Shown here piece after piece: positions 12,222-24,545 of a DNA stretch of 64,000 bases. The translations under genes were made by a program, and so were the position numbers. Location: NCBI GenBank assembly GCA_933822405.4, contig CAKOGP040000001.1, positions 567,083-631,082 of the forward strand, given 5' to 3'. The DNA is from Cylindrotheca closterium (lineage: Eukaryota; Bacillariophyta; Bacillariophyceae; Bacillariales; Bacillariaceae). The first letter of the stretch is position 1. Every line of letters starts with the position of its first letter. The notes under the pieces are model-generated. The model was not told where the DNA came from. It did not search any database and was given only the letters and a program-made list of their open reading frames with translations.

Positions 12222-12741
12222 ATGCTCACAACTATGCTTCCGCGATGTCTAATGGGCCTCGTCTACCTGTTGTTGTTGTCTCTTCTTCCATGTGCGGCCT
12301 CGCTTACACAAAAGAGTGCTCAAAAGAACATAGACTGCCATGGATCGGCACCTAGAAGGTCTGTGTTGATGCACAGTTTGCAGGCGATTGCTTTTGCATC
12401 TGTAGTAGACGCAAAGCCTGCTTTGGCTCTGAAGGAGCGAAATGAAGCTCTCTGTGGTACGGGGTTCTTTACAAACATAGGTAAGCTCCTTACTAGAGCG
12501 TGATCCAAGGTTGTCCCCTTTTTTTTTGAAACACTTATCTGAGTTGATGTTGCCCTCGAAAGCACAATACATGTGTACCGACATCGGTGACATTTCGGAT
12601 GAAGGCAAATCACGCAAGGTGACAGATTCTGAACTGAGCTCGATGGACTCGCTGCTTGGCAAACTTGGTGCTACGGAAACTACTGAATCAATGGAGCCAG
12701 AACAGACAAAGGATGAGACCAAGAATTCTTCGAAGAAATAA
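12222..12741 (+). CDS. small protein with a bipartite leader, probably thylakoid lumen
   Basis: Exons 12222-12480 and 12563-12741 join in phase to 145 aa; the intron is GTAAGC...AAAG and the join reads FFTNIAQYMCTDIGDISDEG. Residues 1-27 are a strong signal peptide (LMGLVYLLLLSLLPCAA). Next comes a polar stretch, then RRSVLMHSLQAIAFASVVDAKPALA, which has the twin-Arg, hydrophobic and A-x-A order of a thylakoid Tat-type signal. The mature part is only about 70 residues, with two Cys (ALCGTG and YMCTD) and an acidic Thr/Glu/Lys tail. The leader order (ER, plastid, lumen) fits a complex plastid. The phenylalanine of the diatom ASAFAP motif is not evident at the first cleavage site, which lowers certainty. 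The mature sequence recalls small plastid proteins of plants, but I cannot name the family. Confidence 0.75.
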
Positions 12742-12830
12742 ACCAATGCAAAAGGCTAGCTTCATGTACTTTCTTAAGTTGTCTACCATACAAAACTATT
12801 CGCAAGTGTAGTCAATCCACATCAAAATTA

Positions 12831-15800
12831 CTATATGCCCCTCAGCAATTGAAATGCAGAGTGTGCGAGGAAGGGCTCGGCGTCTTTGTCTCTTGCGATG
12901 GGTGTCAAGAAGAGTTTTGACTTTGCGAAAAGCAATCCCTTGAGAGGGTCCCCTGTTTCCTTTCGCCGGCCCAGTCGATAACAAATTTCCCCCATGACCG
13001 TGTGTCCTAGCCGTAGATTTCGGGCGGTATAATGATTGTTTTCAATTTCGAGAACCCAATCTTCAAGCTCTTCGACAAATTGCTCGTCGAATTGCTGCTT
13101 CTCTTCCATACTTGAGACCTCAAGTAAGTAGCAGAGAGGGTTGAACATTTCGATCCAGGCAGAGTTGCCTTCTCCAATTTGATGATAAGCATTGATAACA
13201 TGTTTCTTCATAATGTACTCGGCTTCCAGTGCTCTTCCGTTCCCCTTCATCGACAGAACGGCAGGAAGGATCAAAGCCATGATACTGTCAATGTCCTTGG
13301 GATCTTGATACGGAAGATACAGGGAAAGAACAACATCAGCTTGCAGTGAAGCGCTCTCGTGATCACCTGCAAGAGAGTACCAAAGGATGCATTGTGAAAG
13401 GCATTCAAGCGCGTAATCTTTCCCGTACTTTAGAACCATTGATTCAGAATGCTGGTCGATTTCGTAGACCTTCTGTAGTGGTTTTGTGGCCTCGATTGCT
13501 GCATTTACATCTCCATGTTGGGCAAAGTAAGCAGCTTCTAAAGATAATGCACGCAAAATATGGATAGAATCTTTTTTCACAGTCTCAGCAACGCTTCGGA
13601 AGTCCTTAATCCATGGCAATGTGGTCTCCGTATCATTAGGATCTATCTCGAAATGCAAAGTAGCAAGACCAGACAAGATAGGAAGCTCTTGTTCTGGTCG
13701 TCTCCTCGTTGATGATTTGAGAATCTAAACACATTCGGTGAGACCAGAATCAATGGGATGTTCAAGAGGGGGGTCGACTTACCGTATACGCATCTCGGAA
13801 AGTTATTGCAGCACGATCCAGATTGCCCATCGATCGTTGGTTTTCAGCTATACGAATGTGAAGACGGAGGATAGAGTCAAGTATTTCTGCGTCTGAAGCA
13901 ACTTCGACCCAGTTTTCTGTGCCAAAACATAACGTCAGACTACACTTGATTTCATTCAACAAGATTGGTGGCAAATCACACACACCTTTCGTAGGTCGCA
14001 AGTTCTTGTCAACAGGCTGTACGCTCTCGTAACATAACTCCAGCGTATCAAGGTATAGTTCGGCACTCTGGGCTTGCAGGTCCCACTCGTGCAGCTTGGA
14101 TCCAACTGTCAGTGCCAACGGAGCTGCTTTTCGGAATTCTCCACACAACTTCCAATGATCATACAACGTCAAGAGCCTTGAAATATCATTCCGTCGGATC
14201 ATCAACCCCTTGTCATACTCCATTGCTTGGGCAATCTGCCTATGAAGCTCGATCTTTCTCTCCTTAAGCATAGTCTTCAAGACGTTGCTGCGCCACATAT
14301 CGTGACTGAATTCGAAAAAGCGATCGCCGACTGATGGGTATCCAGATGCAGATCCACTGTAATCAAGCGATGGTGTCTTGTTCCTTGAAGACGAACCGCC
14401 AGTTGAGCCAGACATCACCGACCTTGCATCAACCTCCTCGTCCGCGATCTCGATAAGGATCATTTCATTCGCCGCCGTATTTAAGGCTTCGTCGATCTCC
14501 ATTTCATCCATATCTCGGTGCACACGAAGCAAATCAGAGTACGCGAATGAGGTCCCAAGCACTGCGCAGGTTTGTAACACTTTCCGCACCCGTGCATCCA
14601 GAGAATCGAATCGATGGAGAAGTGCCTCAACGAGTGCCGTATTTCCTTTCCCTTTCTATAGTTGTGATGATCAGATAAATGGCATTCAAGCGTGCACAGA
14701 AATAATTTGAGAAACTTACGCGAGCAATGTGTGACTCATTCAGTCTCAGTTTGCCTTCATCGTTTAACTTGGCTGTCCTGTTTCGTTTAACGTCCTCTAA
14801 TAGCTCAATAACGAAGACAGGAACCCCACCTGTCATTTCGAAAATATCAGTGCACAAATGATCATCGATAGCGTTTGCAGGATATCGCAGTATTGATTCA
14901 GCAAGCTCTTTGATATCTGGTAGTTCCAAGGGTCCAAGCGTGATCTCCATTTTGAAGTTTACAGCAGTTGAGATTCGTCTCATTGCCTGTTTGTCATGGG
15001 ACCTCATTGCGCAGAGTACAACCATTTTCTTGGTGCTTTGTCCAAGTGCTTGGATTACCTTCCAGGTGAAGCTATCAACCCACTGAAAGTCGTCAATAAA
15101 TACGAGAACAAGATCTGCGTAATCTGTAATCTTCATAAATGCATGTGCGACGAACTCAACAAGATCACTAATGGCCGGAACCTTTCCACCAATATGAGTC
15201 ACCGGGCGGGCCAATTCAAGCCCGAGAAAGCGAGCACCAACCAGATTTGCATACTGCGTAGAGTAGCCTGTTTCTTCACACGCCCATTCAAGCTTTTCCA
15301 TATTCGGAATGTTTACTGTTTGAACGTCAACAATCGACTCGTTGCTATCGCGTCGAGCCATAGACGGCCTGCTTCCTCGTCTCCAATTCCTTCGAGGACC
15401 ACCAGTTTGTGAAGATCGACGCCTAGTCGACCCTTCTGTTACCGATCGTTTAAGGAATGGTTGATCTAGTGACGCTTTTGTCGGTCTTGGCGAGAGTGGA
15501 AACTGCGAACTGTGTCTGTTCTTTGTTGGGTCTGCTTGAGACATATAGGGTGAAAAGTCGTCAGACCTTTCCGTCCCACTTGCATCTTCTGTGTCACTTT
15601 CGTCTGCGGAAAAGTATTTTCTATCTTCACCTAGTCTAATTGATCCGTCATGTTCGGATAGCGCACGAATTGCGCCGAGTAAAATCTTCCGGAAAGTTCT
15701 GCAAAACATTGTGTGAGATGACGCATTGACTTCTTTTAAAACGAGATTCAGGCTGTGCTTACCGCATTGGAATCCGCTGGTCACTTTCCCTACTCGCGCA

Positions 15801-18640
15801 TCTCAAAATAATAACTTCTTTGTCCTTTCTTAAACACTCGAACTTCACCTCGGTCAAAACGGAGAGCCCAAGCGCAGACTTTCCCATTCCACTCTCTCCA
15901 ATCAATCCAATGACAGATGATGGAGCCGTGTCTGGGTCATCAAGAATCTGTCTCGCGAACCCCACGATCTCTGTTTTCTCTTCCTTTCGCCCAGTGAACT
16001 TAACAGGGGTAGTGCCCCTTCGTTTTCCAGGTTGAATCGCATGCAGGGGTTCGAATGTTGGAACTGGCCTATCGTATCCCTTGGTTTTGACAGGCTGTAG
16101 AGATCGAAAGGCGAATCGAGCATCCGCTTGCGCACTAACATTTCCATCAACCAGAATACCACTGTTGATCGGCGATGTCATCAAACGAGCAGCTAAATTG
16201 ACTGCAGCACCCAGCACTGAAAACTCGTGGCGTGTCATCCCACCAACAACACCACAATAGACCTCTCCGAAAGTTGCTCCAATCCTGTTATCAACACCGA
16301 GTTCTTCCTTTAATACTTTGTGGATAGAAAAGGTCGCTGGTAGCCCATTGTTTGCAACTCTATACAACTGATGAGACGGCATATGGAACCCTATATACCT
16401 AGAACAACACCAAACTTACAGATTTGGGAAAGTCGATCCCCGCAGTCCAAATGTGGCAATCAATACAACGCCTTCAAGAGAGGGTGTGAATATCAGTAGA
16501 CTAAATGGTCGAAAATGATAGAGGCCATAAGCACATACCTTTGTCGTCCACAATAAACTGCCGCAGCTGACCACTGTATCGGTCAAGTTCTCGTGACGTA
16601 ACTGCCATGACATTCCGCAAGGTGCGGAAAAGAACGGAATCAACCTTTGGGTCGCCGATCAATACTGGAGGAATTAACGCGTTGATAAACATTGTATAAA
16701 CAGATCGAAGCTCTGCTTGTGCCACGTGCCGGTTCTCTGGCTCAAGAGCGTCCCCAACGTTCGACATCGAAGACTCGGATATTAAGGCTCTTGACATTTC
16801 ATCACCACGGACTACGGGGTGTACATACAATGCAAGTTGTAGGCGAAGTCGAAGAAGAGTCGAATAGTCAACGTTCGCGACATATTTTCGAATGTTTTCA
16901 TACATTGAAACATCGGAGCTGTCGTCTTTTGGTAACAATTCCAGCAAATGCTGTTCACGAGGTTCTAGTGACAACGGTGTGATTTTTTTCGACACAATAT
17001 GCACTGGCATCAGGCTATTCGCCATTTTCTCGGGAATGTTGCAGCACCTTGAAAGGGCTCGTAATGCCTCTGGCGACGCCACAACTTCGCCATTAGATGC
17101 GAGGTGAGCAGCACGAGAAACCTAAATAGAAGATTGGGTCAGAAAAACCATCCAAGTTCCACCCTCAATTGGCCACAGTATGGTGCCCGCTCACCTGATC
17201 AATTGCATCACCGACTACAAGAAACTCCCGTCGAAGTTCGATAGCATCAGTGTCCGCGTGAATATCTTCTTGATCTTCTTGGAAATCACTAACATGAAAC
17301 CCCACAACACGACCAGCTCCAATTCCGCAATGGACATCCAGAATAGCTTGACTTTGGTCAGCAAAAGTAGAATCAACAGCAACGATGTAGTTGCTAAACT
17401 TTTCCACAATCGAAGCTGCGCATCTGCAGGCTTGCCAAACGCGGATATCAACGGGTCTTACAGCTTTCTCTGCCACGTCACTTCCTGCTCTGTGAAGGCA
17501 TGGTCCATCTAATGAATCTTTGTCGCTTCCTCGCCATTCCGCAAAAAAGGCATCCCCCGCAAACTTGAGTACATCTCCACCGTGACGAGTCACCTCAGTC
17601 ACAATCATTTCGAAATAAGAATTGATGATTTTGGACAGCGCCTCGACCTCAAGTACGGTCGATAGTTTCGTAAACCCAGTAATATCAACAAACAAGAGAG
17701 CACTTTCTCTTTCTCTGCGTGGCGGTAGGGACGAGCGAGGTCCAAGTATTTGCGATAATCGTCTTGTTGGATTCATAATACTCATACTTTCTTCATCCTG
17801 CTCTGGGAGTGCCGCGAGATCCCCAGCAGACAACGAACTGAGACTCCCATCATCTGAAGAAGATATCTCCGAATTCGATGGAGAAGAGATTAGAGAGTCC
17901 GATTCAGACATGTCATCCTCTTCGGTCATCCCATGCGCCAACAAGTCTTCAAACACAGAGGTAGATACGTGCGAAGAAAAGTTGACCAGAGTTTCAATGA
18001 GTTGTTTTCGTTCTACTCCCCTCTGACGCCTTCTCAATCGTTTTGAATGATGAACTTCTGTAAGAGGAATACTCTCGACATCGTCTTTCGCATTATTCGC
18101 ATTTATGGATGCTGCATTAGTTGTATCACTAATGGTGTCGCTCTGGTGTGCCAATTCATCCGAAACGTTTGTTTCTACCACAGAACCAATCATTGATTCA
18201 TCAATCATCGATTGACTTGATTTGGATCTAGCAGCAGTCACAATGCTACCACGGCGCTCAATACTTTCTTTGAGACCCTGGATTTTGATAGATTCGTCCT
18301 GGTATTCGTTGACAGACGCAAGAGAATGGCGAAGCCTCATTTCTGACTCAATTTTGGTGAGCGATCCCCTTCGTTCAGGCTTGTGCTTACCCTGCCAAGG
18401 TGACGCTCTAGTTTCTTGATCATTCTTGGCCATTTCTTCATAGGTACATGCTGGCCCTGAACTCCGTCGCCTCCCCATGTGATTCTGTCGAGGCGGCGTT
18501 GAAAATGCGTCCAAAGAAGACCCTCCTCTCACATCATCTGAGCTTCCTTTCAGTGGTATAACGTACTTTTGGAATTTATTTGGCTCATTGTTACCACCTT
18601 TTTCCTTTTTGTTCGTTTGTTTCAGGTCTCGTTCTGCCAT
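12831..18640 (-). CDS. soluble adenylyl cyclase-like protein: two class III cyclase domains, P-loop ATPase, helical tail
   Basis: Seven exons join in frame to 1820 aa: 18640-17195, 17121-16539, 16471-16420, 16398-15763, 15698-14720, 14655-13783 and 13724-12831. A Ser/acid-rich N-terminus (about 300 aa) precedes cyclase domain 1 (LLFVDITGFTKLS and GGDVLKFAGDAFF, with both metal-binding Asp present). Cyclase domain 2 follows, starting VVLIATFGLRG and continuing GEVYCGVVGGMTRHEFSVLG and AVNLAARLM; it lacks the first metal Asp. Next comes an ATPase with Walker A GESGMGKSA and a Walker B-like LVLVFIDDFQW, then a long helical, TPR-like C-terminus. This order is that of bicarbonate-responsive soluble adenylyl cyclase (ADCY10). 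No transmembrane segment is seen. Synthesis of cAMP from ATP in the cytosol is inferred. The start at 18640 is the first ATG. Confidence 0.88.
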
Positions 18641-18792
18641 AGTTTTGCGCTAAAGACATTGTCAAGTCTATCGTCCGTTGTTGTGAGATGCCGGAAATTT
18701 TCCCAGCTGAAATGGAAGACTTTCATGGTGTCCGATGCGACATCTCTGACGACATGCCGGAACCTTGCAATCCATTTTTTTCATGTTATATT

Positions 18793-20130
18793 TTATATAT
18801 CCTTTAGCATTGTATCTTTAATGTATTCTGCCATTTTTGTTGACTGTGCAACTCCTTCTCCTGTGGAATAGCAAGCAACTACATTCTGCCAACCTTCTTT
18901 ACTTCCCAGCTCACCAGCCATTTGGTACAGATCAAAGGCACGCTTCTGATCCTTGGGTACACCAATTCCGCCGTGAAGGATGGCACCCGCGGATACTGCC
19001 GAATCAGCATGTCCACTCTCAGCTGCTACAATGAAATCCTCTAGAGCGCGCTTGCGATCTTCCGGATACCCTTCGGATCCATGAAAGAAGGAATGACCAC
19101 GAGTGAACATTGCATCTGTGCTTCCAGCCTCAACCGCCTTGTCCAAAAGTTCCACAAAGGTTTCCAAAGAGCAAGGTTCTAATCCAATATTCGGTTCACC
19201 ATTGAGGTTGAGTAGCGCAAGATAATACAAGGCGCCAGCATGCCCTTCATCAGCTGCTTTTTGTACCATGTTCAAGCCCGAATATATGTTTTCTCGACCA
19301 CCCGATGTCATTCGATGTACTCCCACCAAATACATGGCATCGGTGTCCCCCAAATCAATGGCGTTCATAAAGGCTTCCATGGCTTCGTGCAAGTCAGGTT
19401 TGAATATTTTCTCGGACGTTCTGTCGGGAGGTAGATCACCATCTTCCGTTTCATCTACTTCATCCAAGTCATACTCGTCGTCGGCCACAGGATAACCAGT
19501 CCAATACAAGTTGCCTAGATTGTACCATCCCACTCGAGATCCACCTTCTCCCGCTAGCCGAAACATGTCTGCCGCTTGCTGGACCAAAGCTTCTGCAGCA
19601 TCCTCACTTTCCTCTTTGCCAGCCTTTTGGAGCCTCAAATTTCCAAGTTGTACCAGAGCCATTGGATGTTGATGTTCTGTTGCAGCTTGTTCCAGTAGAT
19701 CCAAGGCCTGTTCCTTGAGATCTTCGGGTGTGGCCTTTTTGGCTTTGCGAGTCTCTTTTACTAGAGTCTTGACCACGGCGACACCTTGTGATTTTGGAGT
19801 TCGACTTGCTTCTTCGGACTTTTGCCAGGCTTCGTACATTTTCTTGGAACGTTCCTGTTCTCTTTGGTCTTCATCACGCCTAGATTTCTCGATTAGTTCC
19901 ATTGCTTTTTGGTAGAACTCGTCACCCTTGTCGGAAGCCATGGATGTGGCATGAAACTGTCTCTGAATGATCATGGAAGCATTAGGAGATTCTTGTAGTT
20001 GTACTTCATATTGGAAGCTTTGCAGCAAAGGGAAGGATTTGAAAGATCTTAACTTAGGTACTGATACTTTAGTCCCATGACGGAATGCTTTTGCTGAGGT
20101 CTGATACAAGATGGTTCGTCCAATCATCAT
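18793..20130 (-). CDS. Sel1-repeat protein, probable mitochondrial leader
   Basis: A single exon of 445 aa. The first 60 or so residues are basic and Ser-rich with almost no acids before the HATSMASD segment, consistent with a mitochondrial presequence. A Glu/Lys/Arg-rich helix follows (about 65-130). The rest is at least six Sel1/TPR-like units, e.g. ALVQLGNLRLQKAG, GWYNLGNLYWTGY, AMYLVGVHRM, GALYYLALLNLNGEP, AMFTRGHSFFHG and SAVSAGAILHGGIG. Sel1 repeats form superhelical protein-binding scaffolds. The binding partner cannot be inferred. It is transcribed divergently from CNOT11, with about 310 bp between the starts. Confidence 0.85.
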   Translation of the reverse strand: MMIGRTILYQTSAKAFRHGTKVSVPKLRSFKSFPLLQSFQYEVQLQESPNASMIIQRQFHATSMASDKGDEFYQKAMELIEKSRRDEDQREQERSKKMYEAWQKSEEASRTPKSQGVAVVKTLVKETRKAKKATPEDLKEQALDLLEQAATEHQHPMALVQLGNLRLQKAGKEESEDAAEALVQQAADMFRLAGEGGSRVGWYNLGNLYWTGYPVADDEYDLDEVDETEDGDLPPDRTSEKIFKPDLHEAMEAFMNAIDLGDTDAMYLVGVHRMTSGGRENIYSGLNMVQKAADEGHAGALYYLALLNLNGEPNIGLEPCSLETFVELLDKAVEAGSTDAMFTRGHSFFHGSEGYPEDRKRALEDFIVAAESGHADSAVSAGAILHGGIGVPKDQKRAFDLYQMAGELGSKEGWQNVVACYSTGEGVAQSTKMAEYIKDTMLKDI

Positions 20131-20440
20131 TGCTTTCTCATTTCTCTTCTGAGTGCTGACTAACTCTGTTTTGTGTTCTCGTGTCTCATATTCTCCATGC
20201 TTCCAAAGAATACAAATGTATCCAAAAATGAGATACTGTCTGTCCGCCCAACAGCCCGCCGATTCATTCTCAGGAAGGCAACGAACGACATCGTTGTAAA
20301 AGAGAGAACGTTGTGTATGGTATTGTTAGCCTCACAATTGTTATATAGTACCCTTTTGCGGAGTGATAACGTCAATCTGTTCTAGCCTTCTCTTTGGATC
20401 GGCGGCGTTCGATTCCAAGAGAAGAAAAACAGGCAAAAAC

Positions 20441-22035
20441 ATGACGGAGGCGTTTTACAGTCAACTCTTTTTGGATTTGCCGGATATCCGCAATGGCCAA
20501 ACCTCTTTGCAAGTCCTAGAAATGTATCGAAAATACGTTAAAGACCAAGTCCAAAAGGAAATTAATAACCTGAGTTCGTTTGCTCTGGCTTGGGGTGCCC
20601 ATTCTTTGCTGGCCGCGGACGGTCGGATGGTTGTCACCTTGGACATGAAAACTCGATTGGCTTGTTTGCTAGTCACCGAGACGGTGTCTTGTGGCGAGTC
20701 TTCGTTTCAGCCAAACGTAAACTCGCCCTTCTTACCGATTCTTGTAAGTGATTCATTGTCTGTTTTAAACCAAAACAAGGAGGAGAATTCGTTGGAGCGA
20801 GAGTCCATCTTGGACTTGATTGAATCCTTTCTTCCCATTATTATGGGCAATGATGAACATCAAAAGTTGCTGGCAGCTGCCAATTCGGAGGAACCAGTTT
20901 CAGAAGATACCTGGGATATGCTGGATAAGACAGTCAACAAGTGGACAACAGTCTACCAAGATACAAATTATGTTAGTCCATTGCTCTGGGCAAAAACGGA
21001 ATCGGAACAAAAGGAAATGGCAGCCATTGTGGATCAGCAAGGAGCAAAGCCCGTGTCTATAGATACCATCATGGCTCCTTTACCCAGCATTGATACTCCT
21101 TTTGCTCGTCCTTTGCCGCCTCCAATGCTACCACTGTATGGATATGAAAATGAAGAACCACTGGACGGGCCACAAAAGGATGGGCTGGAGGAGTATGCGC
21201 AATCAGAGTTGTTGTGGTTGACCCCCAATAATCTTAGGTTCATGATGCTTCCAGGACAAGAAGATTTGAAGAAAGACTCTGAAGAATACCTTCTCATGTT
21301 GAAACTTCTTCAGAACACTGGATTCAGCGCACCATTTACACCTCAAGATCAGCGAATCCTTTTGGAGGCTCTGAACGAACAAAAGGCTACAGAGAATGGA
21401 GAAGGCGCTTCTGCACTTCGAGAGCAACTGGTCAAAGAGTCAGGGCTCACTGCGCAAAATCTACCACTCATGGTGGAACACAATCCGCTGGTGGCCCACG
21501 AATGTTTGCTAGTGCTTTTACAAACATCACCGGAAGAAACCAAAAATGATTTTCTTTCTGCATTGGTTGGTATGGACATGACATTGCATACGATGGAAGT
21601 GGTAAATCGACTTGCTACCTACAATGTGAATACAGGCAAGGATGCCATTCTACATCCGGAATACATCAATCTATTCATATCGAGTTGCATTGCCAGTGTG
21701 GAGAGCATTCAAGATCGGCAAGCTCAAAATCGTCTTGTTCGATTGGTTTGTGTATTTATTCAAAGCCTTCTTCGAAACAAGATTGTTCATGTGGATGTAA
21801 GTGAACCAAGCTTTTATCAAAGTTTTGCAAAGGCCAATGGTGCTGCCTTGTTGTTATCAGATGCGTTCTTTCATTTATCATATCACATTATCGCTCATCG
21901 TTCCATTTCTTCTCGATGATCTCTCTTCTACACCAGGATATCTATTTTGAACTACAAGCATTCTGTATCGAGTTTTCTAGGATAAGAGAAGCAGCCGCAC
22001 TCTTCAAAGTTTTGAAGAAAAACAGTGAACCATAA
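20441..22035 (+). CDS. CNOT11: CCR4-NOT transcription complex subunit 11
   Basis: Exons 20441-21796 and 21937-22035 join to 484 aa. The GTAAGT donor falls after KIVHVD and the acceptor CACCAG precedes DIYFELQAF. The C-terminal third is the conserved CNOT11 domain: [68 protein letters not shown], and the exon-2 end [20 protein letters not shown]. The N-terminal half (from [12 protein letters not shown]) is helical and less conserved. In animals CNOT11 docks with CNOT10 on the CNOT1 N-terminus of the deadenylase complex. The frame extends upstream of 20441 only through a GTG, so the ATG at 20441 is preferred. Without the second exon the conserved last helix would be lost. Confidence 0.92.
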
Positions 22036-22133
22036 AACTAAATCGAATTTTTGCCGTGGTCCACAGTACGAGTATACAGATCTGTTTCTTCCTTTTCTTT
22101 TTATTACTTTTATTATTATTATCATCATCACTA

Positions 22134-23633
22134 TCATATATCTTCGAAAGCTTTTAGTCTTGGATTCAATGGCGCAATGGCCGCATCGAGAATATCATTT
22201 ATTCTGTATACTGTCTGATTGAAATCTTCCTCTGTCATTTTGGTTTCTTCACCAGTTGGAGGTGGAATATTTGCAACCTCCTCGGCCTCCTGATGGAGGC
22301 GGGAAACAATGGCCTTCCACATTGCTTTCTTGGGACCAAAAAAGCGAGTTGGGAATCCACAGACAAGGGGACAATAATGTCGATGCGCATCCAGTGGTGC
22401 AGAATGCCTGCTGGAGAGCTTTGCTTTCTTGGCTGGAGGGCTTTTGGTCGTCGCCTCCTCTTGCTCGACTTGTTGTTCTTGTTCTAGTTCCTTCTCCAAC
22501 GTTAGCTCCATTCGAGAGTAACAGAACCGACAACCAAGTATTAGTGGCAATGGGGATTCCACATCCGTCGGCTTTTTATTTTCCTCCACAATCGGTTCCC
22601 ATCCCAAGAGTGCTAGCATGGCAGCACTCTCGTTGGTTTTGAGTTGGGCAGCAAGCGATATATGTGGAGAATCTACTTGTTTGCGTTCTGATTCTGGTAC
22701 TTCTAGTTTGGGGAACTTGTAGCCAGCTGGGCAGCGCTCTTCTAGCTGCTTGGCACGACTTTGGAGCAATGTGGATGGTCTCGGATGCTCCACCAATTCG
22801 ACACTCTTTCTGGGAAAGACATCCACAATGTAGGAAGGAATGCCTTCTTCCTCTTCCTCTTTTTGGTGATTAAGTAGAAATTCCTTTCCTTCAACTTTGA
22901 AAGGACAATTGGATTTGTGATAGGTCGCCAGCTTTTCACGGTAGACATTACAAATCTTTTCTTTCGAGTCGGGGGATAATCCGGGATGAAGAGCGATGGC
23001 AAGGGCGGCATGACACGACGAACATACCAGCAAGTCTTTTTCGGCATTTCGCCATCTGTAGTAATAATGCAAAAAGCAACAACACCATGTTAGTACATTG
23101 TGGCATGTGTGTTTGTAGATTCGTGTGTAGCTCGTAGACCCATGACACGGGATCAAAACAAGACATTCGGATGGCAAATCACTTTTCTCTTGGAACGGTG
23201 GGACGAAAATTGTCCAGCACAAGTTAGTATGGATGCCTCAAATAAATTTTAATGAATCATCTTGTTGTGCTAGACGGCTTTTTGTCGTCATTCCTTTGCT
23301 TGATTGCTTGTTTGCTTGCTACACCAATTGCCCACACTCTTAAGTGCCTCCAAAAACCACGTACCCAAGTCTTGCGCACACAAGAGGAGACAAACAACTT
23401 GGCTTGCCAAAATATGCCAGTGGTGAAAAAGAAAAGAGTCTTTTGACATATGCCTTTTGGGATTCCTCTGACATTTTGCCTATCATTTCCGTAGATTTCA
23501 TGGCGGAATCCAACATGGATTGCAGTCGAGCTTCAATTTTGTCAAAATCCTTTTCTTCTTCATCATTATCGTTTTCAATGTTGTCGTCTTCCTTATTATT
23601 TTCCACAGCATCGTCGTTTCTACCTTGGACCAT
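22134..23633 (-). CDS. ZC3HC1: C3HC zinc-finger protein of the NIPA/ZC3HC1 family
   Basis: Exons 23633-23365 and 23055-22134 join to 396 aa; donor GTACGT and acceptor CTACAG restore ARLGWRNAEKDLLVCSSC. The first zinc finger includes the LSPLVCARLGW strand, LLVCSSCHAAL, and the His and Cys of YHKSNCPF. A second C3HC-like (Rsm1) region is split by an acidic insert: ALLGWEPIV, GCRFCYSRM, then HRHYCPLVCGFP. The N-terminus is very acidic (DNIENDNDEEEKDFDK). ZC3HC1 proteins are nuclear-basket/nuclear-envelope proteins in animals and Pml39-like in fungi. A nuclear role is inferred from the fold and from KKAKLS-type basic sequence. The start is the ATG at 23633; the longer frame begins with GTG. Confidence 0.88.
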
Positions 23634-23687
23634 CTTTCGCTGATGTTTCACTAGCTACAGTAGAGTAGACAAGAGATTGTATGGTAC

Positions 23688-23750
23688 TGTGACACACAAT
23701 TTTAAAACTGTGCAGTTTTAAAACTGAGTGACGCAGTTTCAAAACTGAGA
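23688..23750 (+). repeat. left terminal inverted repeat
   Basis: 63 bp, perfect inverted match to 24546-24608. Divergence starts immediately inside the AACTGAGA border. Confidence 0.93.
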
Positions 23751-23988
23751 AAGCTAAAAAACTTTCACAATCTCAGAAGTGGTGGCTTGACGGGCGTAGT
23801 CATTTTACGAACTTCCGGAAACACCGCGTACCAGGTACCCACAGTCATTGCGCAGTCAGATGTGATATACGGTACACGTACATATATATTATATAATATA
23901 TGTTATCATACATCGAAATTCAAAAGTGACCTAGTTTGGGATACCCTGTAAAAGCCGTTTTGCTGCATATTTTCAGGCTGTCGCTCTC

Positions 23989-24056
23989 GTGGTTAAAGCA
24001 GTTTTACGCGATATAAATCGAGGTGGTTAAAGCAGTTTTACGCGATATAAATCGAG
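23989..24056 (+). repeat. 34-bp unit in perfect tandem duplication
   Basis: Copies 23989-24022 and 24023-24056 are identical; each begins GTGGTTAAAGCAGTTTTACG and ends TATAAATCGAG. It lies inside the TIR element. Confidence 0.9.
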
Positions 24057-24545
24057 ATTCGTTTTCCACCTACAGTATGCTCTTGTTAGAAATCGAAAAT
24101 AGGAACAACTATCTCTAGATTCCCTAGTGAAAAATGAATTATTGCATAATATCCAACTTGCTCTTTCGTGGACATTTTGGAGATCGTTTTTCTTCTCCCT
24201 CGATGAAGAGTGAGTCTGCGGATTCTCGTCATCTACTATAGTAGATGGGCCACTTAAGGACATCTCAAAGAACTCTTTCTTCCTCTTCATATATTAAAGC
24301 AAGAATTGACTCTGAAAACGATGAGTCCATGCTACGGCAGCACAAGAGATGAAAACTGAGGTTGCGTTTTTAGTGCTGGGCTGGACCTACAACTAAAGAG
24401 GGGTTGCTTGTCTTCGTACCTGGTAGCTTCCACCACTATAGTACAGAATCAGAACCGCTTTAGATAACAACCTCTGCAGAAATAGTGGGAACCAAGGTTG
24501 GGGCGTGGCTGGCTTGTGCCAGTTTTAAGATTGCTGTGACCATAA

